A DNA stretch of 64,000 bases. Origin: Saprospiraceae bacterium (GTDB lineage: Bacteria > Bacteroidota > Bacteroidia > Chitinophagales > Saprospiraceae). Position 1 is the stretch's first letter, and each line of letters starts with the position of its first letter. The position numbers and the translations under genes were made by a program. Positions 59,901 to 64,000 of this stretch are shown one piece after another. The notes under the pieces are model-generated. The model made no database searches. It saw only the letters and a list, made by a program, of their open reading frames with translations, and was not told the origin of the DNA. The stretch lies in NCBI GenBank assembly GCA_020631355.1, contig JAHDHL010000003.1, positions 62,001 to 126,000 of the forward strand. The letters run 5' to 3'.

Positions 59901-62468
59901 AAAAGATACGGTATGCTCGATTGCAAGTGAGATTCCATCTATCACATTGAAACTATTCGATGACAAAGGATTCCAACCTATGATTTCGGACTGGGGATCA
60001 CAGTCTATATTTGCCACTATGGGAATTGTCCTTTTGGACCATGTGTTCAATAAGCGGTATTGTTCCTCGAAACTGAAAGGAACAGTGCCTGTAACATCAA
60101 TACAATCATCAGGACATGCATTGTAGTAATTGTCCTCACAATGGCTACAGCAATCAGGGTCGTAACAATCCACTAAACCATCACCGTCATCATCTATTCC
60201 ATTATCACAAATCTCATAATCAGCCCAGACTATCGGGTCATTAACCACTACACATTCACAAGTCGTTTCGGTACATGAACCAATGGATGTACTCGTCACC
60301 TGCAGACATACTTGGTATGCGCCTGGCATATCATACAGCACAGGAGGAGGATTCACAGCCGTACTGGTTTGTCCGTTACCGAAATCCCATGAATAAAGGG
60401 CTATATCGCCCGTTGTGTTATCCGTGAATGTAAAACTCTCTCCCGTTTCAATGACTCCGGATGGGTCCGTATAATTAAAGCCTGCTCCTACATCGCATAA
60501 TACCTCAATATCCGCACAAAACATTTCGGTACAACCTGTATTGGCACAGTAAACGGTTTCCAGACAAATCGTATGGGTTCCCTCATAGCTGGGGGTGTAT
60601 TCGAATGTTGGGGTTGATGGTCCTTGTAAGGTATTGAATGTCCAATCGAATGAACATATCTGATTATTCGGGTCTTCCTGAACGAAGTTAATGGTAGTTC
60701 CAATCAAGACCTCTGTCGGGAAATCGAATGTCGTTACTGGATTCAATTCGCATACCGCATCCAAATCCACGCAATAGGTATCAATGCAATCCGCATCATT
60801 ACAACGTATAATTTCCAAACATACCGTATTGATACCTATGGTATTGAATGTAAAGTCCAAGGTATTTGTTGTACTTAGGGATGTCCCATCCACTGTCCAA
60901 TTATAAGAACACACCAAACCATCTGGATCAGTATGAGTGAATGTGTAGGTTGTCCCCACGAATATTTCCGCAGGGGTTGGAAAAGTGGCATCAATAGGAC
61001 AACAATCGCCCAGGCACCCCTGCGTTTCCGCATCATTGACCTTACTAAGAATATGTGCACTTGGTAATGGTCCGAATCCATTATTGAAATTAATGCCTGG
61101 TGTTCCATATGTAGCGCCTAAATCTAAGTGGCAATAACTCATTACGGTTCCACCTGTATTCGATGTTGGTATAATTGGATTGTTGTTGTCATAACAGCTG
61201 ACTCCCTCTGCCTCATCAGCCTCATCCACCATTCCATCCCCGTCATCATCCGTTCCATTATTGACAAATATGTAATTGCCACAATCATCAATTTGCTGAC
61301 CACCCCATATACATGCATGCGTATGACCAGAACCGAGGTTATGCCCCAATTCATGTGATACGACCTCCACATCCCATGAGTAGGTTGGAAAACCCGCATA
61401 GGTACCATCAATTCTACTCACTGCATATTTCTTAGTTTCGTCACAAAGTACATCCAAGTACGCCAATCCTCCCAATCTGCCTTGGGCAGGGTGCATGGAT
61501 ATCAGGTGTCCCAAATCGCCTATGAAAGGAGGATTAACATTCCCATTATTATAATAATTAGCGAATGTTGCCAAAGCTCCATCCACATTATTAACCACAT
61601 CATTGTTTTGGAGATTATAATAGGGATCATCTACCTCCCAAACAGCAACCTCGGTCAGTTTTATATCAATGCCATCATTCTGGAAAAGAAGGGTAACTTC
61701 ATTGAACATTCCAGTAATATAATCCACGACAAGCTGTTCTATGACAGCATCAGTTGGTGGTGGATTGGTATTGGGTGCGAAATGGTCAAAGACATAATGG
61801 TCGCATTCGAGATAGACACCTACACATTCCGTAGTGTTTTGTTGCCTTTGTTTGAACATATCCAGTTCAGGACCTACAGGTATCTGTATGTCATCCTTGG
61901 TCTCACACTTGAGTTGATGAGGCAGAAGTAGTTGATTATCATCATAAATGACATAATTGGTTCCCCTTTCTGACGAGGGACCTAATTTACCTAGGACGTA
62001 AGTTTTACCATTATACATAATAAGTCCTCTGACCTCATTTTTGAATATGCTAAATGCTATACTGGAGTTTGATTTTTGACCCTTTATATATCCATGATAG
62101 TACACTCCTTGTTCATATTCGAAAGGTTTCTTGCCATCAAGATCTAATGTACTGAATATGGGATTGCCCTTGAATAACTGGTTGCGATGGAGGACAAGTC
62201 TCCATGATTCACCATCATCAAATGGAATTTCAAGGAAAAGGACATTGTTTTGTGTTTCCAATAGCTTTTCTGAGACCTTAGGATTGAACTTCAGTAATTG
62301 ATAATCTTTTATCAATCCATCCAGTTGCTTCGATTTACCCTCTTGCGTCTCAAAAAGGTTCTGCCCCTTGATAGAGGATGGGATACCGATTAAAAAAGAG
62401 AATAATAGGATAAGGAAAAACTGCTTCCCGACTTGGGAATCCAGTCTGTAATTGTGTGTCTGATACAT
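53985..62468 (-). CDS. giant (2827 aa) reprolysin-like metalloprotease with many accessory domains, T9SS type A
   Basis: Signal peptide about 12-36 after a polar N terminus, then a propeptide-like region to about 210. The catalytic domain (about 212-470) has the zinc motif HELGHNLGSGH (His372, Glu373, His376, His382) and Met443 in TVMSYC as Met-turn, typical of reprolysin-like M12B/metzincin proteases. Then come several PKD-like modules (about 490-735), a MopE-type Asp/Cys segment (ICDNGIDDDGDGLVDCYDPDCC), an FG-GAP-like repeat region (about 790-1270), a CARDB-like module, a DUF4114-like segment (GDGDFNDLIIYP), further PKD (YTWDFGDGGTS), a propeller-like stretch, a right-handed beta-helix (about 2260-2700) and a T9SS domain (VVPNPNSGNMELRI ... 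GIYFIHLTS). It probably degrades or processes extracellular protein at the cell surface. Confidence 0.9.
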   Translation of the reverse strand: MYQTHNYRLDSQVGKQFFLILLFSFLIGIPSSIKGQNLFETQEGKSKQLDGLIKDYQLLKFNPKVSEKLLETQNNVLFLEIPFDDGESWRLVLHRNQLFKGNPIFSTLDLDGKKPFEYEQGVYYHGYIKGQKSNSSIAFSIFKNEVRGLIMYNGKTYVLGKLGPSSERGTNYVIYDDNQLLLPHQLKCETKDDIQIPVGPELDMFKQRQQNTTECVGVYLECDHYVFDHFAPNTNPPPTDAVIEQLVVDYITGMFNEVTLLFQNDGIDIKLTEVAVWEVDDPYYNLQNNDVVNNVDGALATFANYYNNGNVNPPFIGDLGHLISMHPAQGRLGGLAYLDVLCDETKKYAVSRIDGTYAGFPTYSWDVEVVSHELGHNLGSGHTHACIWGGQQIDDCGNYIFVNNGTDDDGDGMVDEADEAEGVSCYDNNNPIIPTSNTGGTVMSYCHLDLGATYGTPGINFNNGFGPLPSAHILSKVNDAETQGCLGDCCPIDATFPTPAEIFVGTTYTFTHTDPDGLVCSYNWTVDGTSLSTTNTLDFTFNTIGINTVCLEIIRCNDADCIDTYCVDLDAVCELNPVTTFDFPTEVLIGTTINFVQEDPNNQICSFDWTFNTLQGPSTPTFEYTPSYEGTHTICLETVYCANTGCTEMFCADIEVLCDVGAGFNYTDPSGVIETGESFTFTDNTTGDIALYSWDFGNGQTSTAVNPPPVLYDMPGAYQVCLQVTSTSIGSCTETTCECVVVNDPIVWADYEICDNGIDDDGDGLVDCYDPDCCSHCEDNYYNACPDDCIDVTGTVPFSFEEQYRLLNTWSKRTIPIVANIDCDPQSEIIGWNPLSSNSFNVIDGISLAIEHTVSFPPGMPNSPNNNATVADLDPTDGKINILFLSNDGYIMCFETTGCSTAPAHLWNSTEPVIYPNSFVGNVGVGIEVADFNGDGVPELYAFNKIFSSVNGDLLVEGGEDNNIGGSSFFDNSISIAADLLPDSACPTCGGLELLVGGQVYAVDLDAICGSPSMIVAREANWPEIHPLAANEIYRNQQASIADFDGNGTLDAIIVELKQVVNSNNDVGGMYVWDIQQNQIICETTFTGYTNRPTVANMDNDPELEIGLIIDGQIRFYDCVNGNLVEVANTIANDDTSHSTGIIAFDFEGDGRQEIVYRDETTLRIISYDANINEYVVLEQEACSSTTQVEHAVIADIDADNETELIIPCDDDLVVYGSNSTPWMPTRGIWNQYNYFATNINDDLTVPTHQQLNHLIPDASFNAYPFQYGIKNAPLPDAEITSFSYACTGNGTEFYIEICNNGDAAMSSNANLSIYSNNPLDPNSNGQLITSLSISDLQMSSNVISVGECINITLPINEPLGQAYAVVNDNNEFILDNDGNITGTLHPNPYSDNDGDQIPDFPIVPLLECDYSNNISAPLFISCCNSIPNACILGPDDCNMVCNPNLCTENTISDNLYAFCNGQIPVWFNSHGRATYMPDESLTNAPSSAGGARLRVQQNPTNGTESKGRGIQTTVGATDNQRYLFSMYKKTETGNNKTRVILANNERGINNGNPNDDFDAQDDCAFGNQNVNDSSGAFEIFETEMVNAVDDVDFRRYVRGFELQGDGDFNDLIIYPSETDANISDIVVTHIELIPDNFTAGEDVIISCLESATIGDYECALSDMTYTWIDLNTNQTIVADAADPILTVSPSITTSYQLVRNFSTQDAAELVSMGGWPTTDIVTVFVESIDLDFIFAPSLPLVYSQIQFNSSSSIQNVSYTWDFGDGGTSLLNNPVHVYQNSGTYNVCLTAMNTNQPNCSKQVCKTITISDDCSPNFQNIYTLNQNTSDGYTEFGTCIEELNGGGYVMVGYGDAPDYATASPTTETNSFIYKLDESGAVVDFYSFNLNTDFEDLQIIKSEKLSDGTIILAGYFRGITGTDPTIRDGIILIKLDANGDYLWSRFLEKQLEGSRRYPLDMIEDHNGDIRLLATFTSDYSPFFKIFTIPADGNPGLIEERVYSNSTSDFNHPKTIMQLPNGDDFILGGVGGFHVARVDEVTGDFVWRKNLDQNLMVETIFLNDDNELVVFANKQASATNYPIVVLRMDLNGNVLWSSEITSTVLFEYFPEGGIQYRHHLLEAIEMESGYLMRIPIGSASNDDLDYQTVRLDEQLNVVQSTAYEIPGYNLSIDMCHTSGDGAAVVAWSSLSANSVEPVTPRVWKMDGFGNPFDVCGQLDVPTITNPNVSSSDNTEVITTQLLTNGEDMPLTTFTLTNSEQSVCYDDCCTPTVLTEFSSNINGQELFIDGIITIPNNTIIEINNSTLRFSPNGKIEVSPTAQLIIDNSILTKNTNCGTNDLWQGIELLSLYAGNLNNSRTGSIMVRNNTTISYATNAILVQEAHGKYDNLIDVSNSFLLNNIQGIHIQKANFRARLGFNIVNNIFEYNDINSPLSTHGIHILSTRLNAENTSLANITDNTFRNLDRGIYTLNLNRNSIHIVENNFDGITANAMTFMYYWGDRINIGEIHPNYTNPIGTIINVDNNIVSNSSVALRAVRALNVQIFNNTFEVLDNAVQLDNVVEYSFTGNKLMNVSGNPVTGNGLRLFNSFLTENLLAANSVLPISDNEFNQFSNGVLFRNYNTTNHMVDLSCNKFFNNNDGIRILNNNSNIVDWGLMINSSDLNELGDMNNPVFNSFSGNANNDIRVSGNNSNLSGYNFPICNGCGEFEPINFTGNIDVVNGVNVMDNTACTLPRQNLNAVNSDMVLMDMELIVVPNPNSGNMELRITHNGYNDEIIQIRMMDMSGRIVGNIHNGILTNDSIPVDANHLPSGIYFIHLTSKTQSVTERIVIAK

Positions 62469-62907
62469 CTGTTTTGGTATTAATTGTTGAATTTATTGGG
62501 AAATAGAGTTAGTGTCATTGTCATGGACAATGATTGGATAATAACTTGTAATAGGATATTATGAGGGTGGGAAATGTAGGATTACTCATTTTCCAGGGTT
62601 TATATTTTAAATTAGTTGTTACTACAAAGCTATTAAAATTCATTCATATCCCAAAAAAATGATTCATCATAGTTACAACCTTAGAAATTACCCCTTTTGA
62701 ATTCTTTATTAACCCAGATAAGCTTATAACTGAGGACAACGATGTCAGATATTATACTTGGATGATTATCCTAATTGGATTTTTAGTCACAATGCAATGT
62801 TTTAAGCAACTCTCTTACATAATTTGAAAGAAATTAGGGTATAGTGTATATTACGTGCATCAATTTCTGCACTAAAACCGTTATAGTTGTATAAAATTCA
62901 AAAGTCC
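62469..62907. other. intergenic region with the metalloprotease promoter
   Basis: This 439-bp AT-rich gap between divergent genes contains the promoter at 62625-62654 and a 150-nt predicted leader for the minus-strand gene. No small ORF or RNA gene was recognised; no consensus promoter was found for the plus-strand lipoprotein. Confidence 0.5.
62625..62654 (-). promoter_or_regulatory. promoter of the giant metalloprotease gene
   Basis: Minus strand: TTG (62654-62652), 19-bp spacer, TAGCTTTG (62632-62625). The predicted leader of about 150 nt is the longest in the window and leaves room for post-transcriptional control. Confidence 0.65.
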
Positions 62908-63399
62908 GTGAAAAGATTTACATACTTACTCTTGGTTTGTTTTGTGGTATTGGGATTATCCAATTGTGTTGATCCACCTGATTACCCGGATGAGCCCATC
63001 ATTGAATTCCAGAACATGAGTAAGAACTTCATGCAGCAAGCTGCCATTGAGGGGGATTCCCTGCTCATCAATTTTAGTTTCACGGATGGGGACGGGAATT
63101 TGGGCTCTAACCCCAATGAAAGTTTCTTGGACGTTTTCCTCACAGACAAACGGGATGGTTTCCTAGCTAACCAGTATAAGATACCCTTTATTCCCCAACA
63201 AGGAGTAGGGAATGGTATTTCTGGGGATATCACAGTTATAGCTTACACCAGCTGTTGCATTACGGAAGTCTTTCCACCATGTTTTGCCACTCCTAGTATT
63301 CCTACCGATACATTGATATATCAAATCCAAATCATGGATAGGGACAGTAATATGAGTAATATCATCGAAACCGACCCTATTATTCTGGGTTGTAACTAA
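62908..63399 (+). CDS. lipoprotein with FTDGDGNLG motif
   Basis: 163 aa from a GTG at 62908, which places the signal peptide KRFTYLLLVCFVVLGLSNC directly at the N terminus with lipobox LSNC; a TTG seven codons upstream is the alternative and no ATG exists. The mature part is a single beta-rich domain with LLINFSFTDGDGNLGSN, a pattern frequent in Bacteroidota lipoproteins of unknown role, and DTLIYQIQIMDRDSN. A CC pair and two further Cys are present near the middle. Its end overlaps the convergent hemF by 20 bp. Confidence 0.72.
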   Translation: MKRFTYLLLVCFVVLGLSNCVDPPDYPDEPIIEFQNMSKNFMQQAAIEGDSLLINFSFTDGDGNLGSNPNESFLDVFLTDKRDGFLANQYKIPFIPQQGVGNGISGDITVIAYTSCCITEVFPPCFATPSIPTDTLIYQIQIMDRDSNMSNIIETDPIILGCN

Positions 63400-64000
63400 G
63401 CCAATCCATATCCTTAACCAAGTGTTCAAGGGTAAAGGCTTCCTCACTATCTGGTTCGGGTTGGTGGTTGTACTCCCAATTGGCAATGGCCGGAAGGCTC
63501 ATTAATATGGATTCGGTCCTACCATCGGTATCCAGACCAAACTTCGTTCCCTTATCCCATACAAGATTGAACTCAACATATCTACCCCGTCTGATGTGCT
63601 GCCATTTTTTTTGTGTTTCAGAAAATGGCTTATCCATATTATCCGTTAGTAGTTTCAGGTAAATCGGACAGAAAGTATTTCCCACATCCAAGACGTAATC
63701 GAATCTTTGTGTTTTGGTAAAACCATCATTGCTTGACAATCTATCAAAGAAAATCCCACCTATTCCCCGCGTTTCTTTCCTGTGTTTGATATAGAAGTAA
63801 TCATCCGCCCATTTCTTGAATTTGGGATAATATTCCGCTTGATGCTTATCACAGGTTTGTTTCAGCATGGAATGAAAGAAACGGGCTTCATCCGGAACAA
63901 TATAGTGAGGTGTCAAATCAATCCCACCTCCGAACCACCAGACACCATTATCCATTTCAAAATATCGGACATTCATATGGATAATGGGAACCAAGGGGTT
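63380..64000 (-). CDS. hemF: oxygen-dependent coproporphyrinogen-III oxidase, 5' end outside window
   Basis: The C-terminal 206 or so residues are present; the frame continues past the right edge (the apparent first residue is Leu of NPLVPIIHMN). HemF signatures are VPIIHMNVRYFE, VWWFGGGIDLTPHYI, EYYPKFKKWADDYFYIKHRKETRGIGGIFFD and RGRYVEFNLVWDKGTKFGL with GRTESILMSLP. It oxidatively decarboxylates coproporphyrinogen III to protoporphyrinogen IX in aerobic haem synthesis. It is the only haem gene in the window. Confidence 0.96.
   Translation of the reverse strand, partial: NPLVPIIHMNVRYFEMDNGVWWFGGGIDLTPHYIVPDEARFFHSMLKQTCDKHQAEYYPKFKKWADDYFYIKHRKETRGIGGIFFDRLSSNDGFTKTQRFDYVLDVGNTFCPIYLKLLTDNMDKPFSETQKKWQHIRRGRYVEFNLVWDKGTKFGLDTDGRTESILMSLPAIANWEYNHQPEPDSEEAFTLEHLVKDMDWLSYNPE

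Noticed and set aside
59407-60126. Plus-strand open frames of 106 and 132 codons inside the giant metalloprotease gene
   Set aside because: They are shadows of the minus-strand coding frame, which has clear domains throughout.

Overview
The window reads as chromosomal DNA of a Bacteroidota bacterium, most likely of the Saprospiria/Saprospiraceae type. The support is: three proteins with type IX secretion (T9SS) type A C-terminal sorting domains and one with the gliding-associated type B domain; a PorP/SprF-family protein; paired DUF1800/DUF1501 genes; DUF6089 outer-membrane proteins; LytTR response regulators with a LytS-type kinase; promoters of the Bacteroidota form TTG-N19..21-TAnnTTTG; AT-rich spacers and no obvious Shine-Dalgarno sequences. 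No tRNA, rRNA, insertion sequence, prophage or CRISPR array was seen. Genus assignment is inference.

Layout. 1-12.6 kb is housekeeping and envelope: an S8 protease with a SPOR domain (cut by the left edge), an outer-membrane barrel, a DUF6794 protein, a PolX/PHP protein with a degraded polymerase site translationally coupled to an unknown gene, an RlpA-like protein with two SPOR domains, a LEA-type lipoprotein overlapping a VF530 gene, ychF, then acpH-surE-small membrane protein-lpxB, and a DUF6089 protein. 12.8-17 kb holds gyrA and a TPR protein. 17-23 kb is a DUF1800-DUF1501-T9SS operon whose last protein carries a cytochrome-c-like segment. 23.4-27.1 kb holds yidC-DUF6438 and aroC. 27.3-33.5 kb is regulatory: a TPR histidine kinase with its LytTR regulator, a second DUF6089 protein, a lipoprotein, an orphan LytTR regulator and, just downstream, a 51-codon gene for a basic peptide with a GG motif. 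33.6-38 kb holds a GH15 enzyme, a small protein, guaB and a lipocalin-like lipoprotein.

38-62.5 kb is a cell-surface island dominated by three giant secreted proteins of 2743, 1413 and 2827 aa. The 1413-aa Ig-like adhesin (type B sorting domain) lies immediately upstream of a PorP-coiled-coil-OmpA fusion, its probable export or anchoring partner, and downstream of a lipoprotein built from three diverged repeats. The 2827-aa protein is a reprolysin-like metalloprotease with many accessory domains. The right edge has a lipoprotein and the 3' part of hemF.

Most interesting points: the GG-motif peptide beside an orphan LytTR regulator; the adhesin/PorP-OmpA/repeat-lipoprotein module; a CX3CH cytochrome-like segment in a T9SS protein; a PolX predicted to lack polymerase activity but to keep its PHP nuclease; and promoters placed so close to the start codons of aroC and guaB that leaderless transcripts are predicted. 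All functions are inferred by reading motifs; no database search was run.
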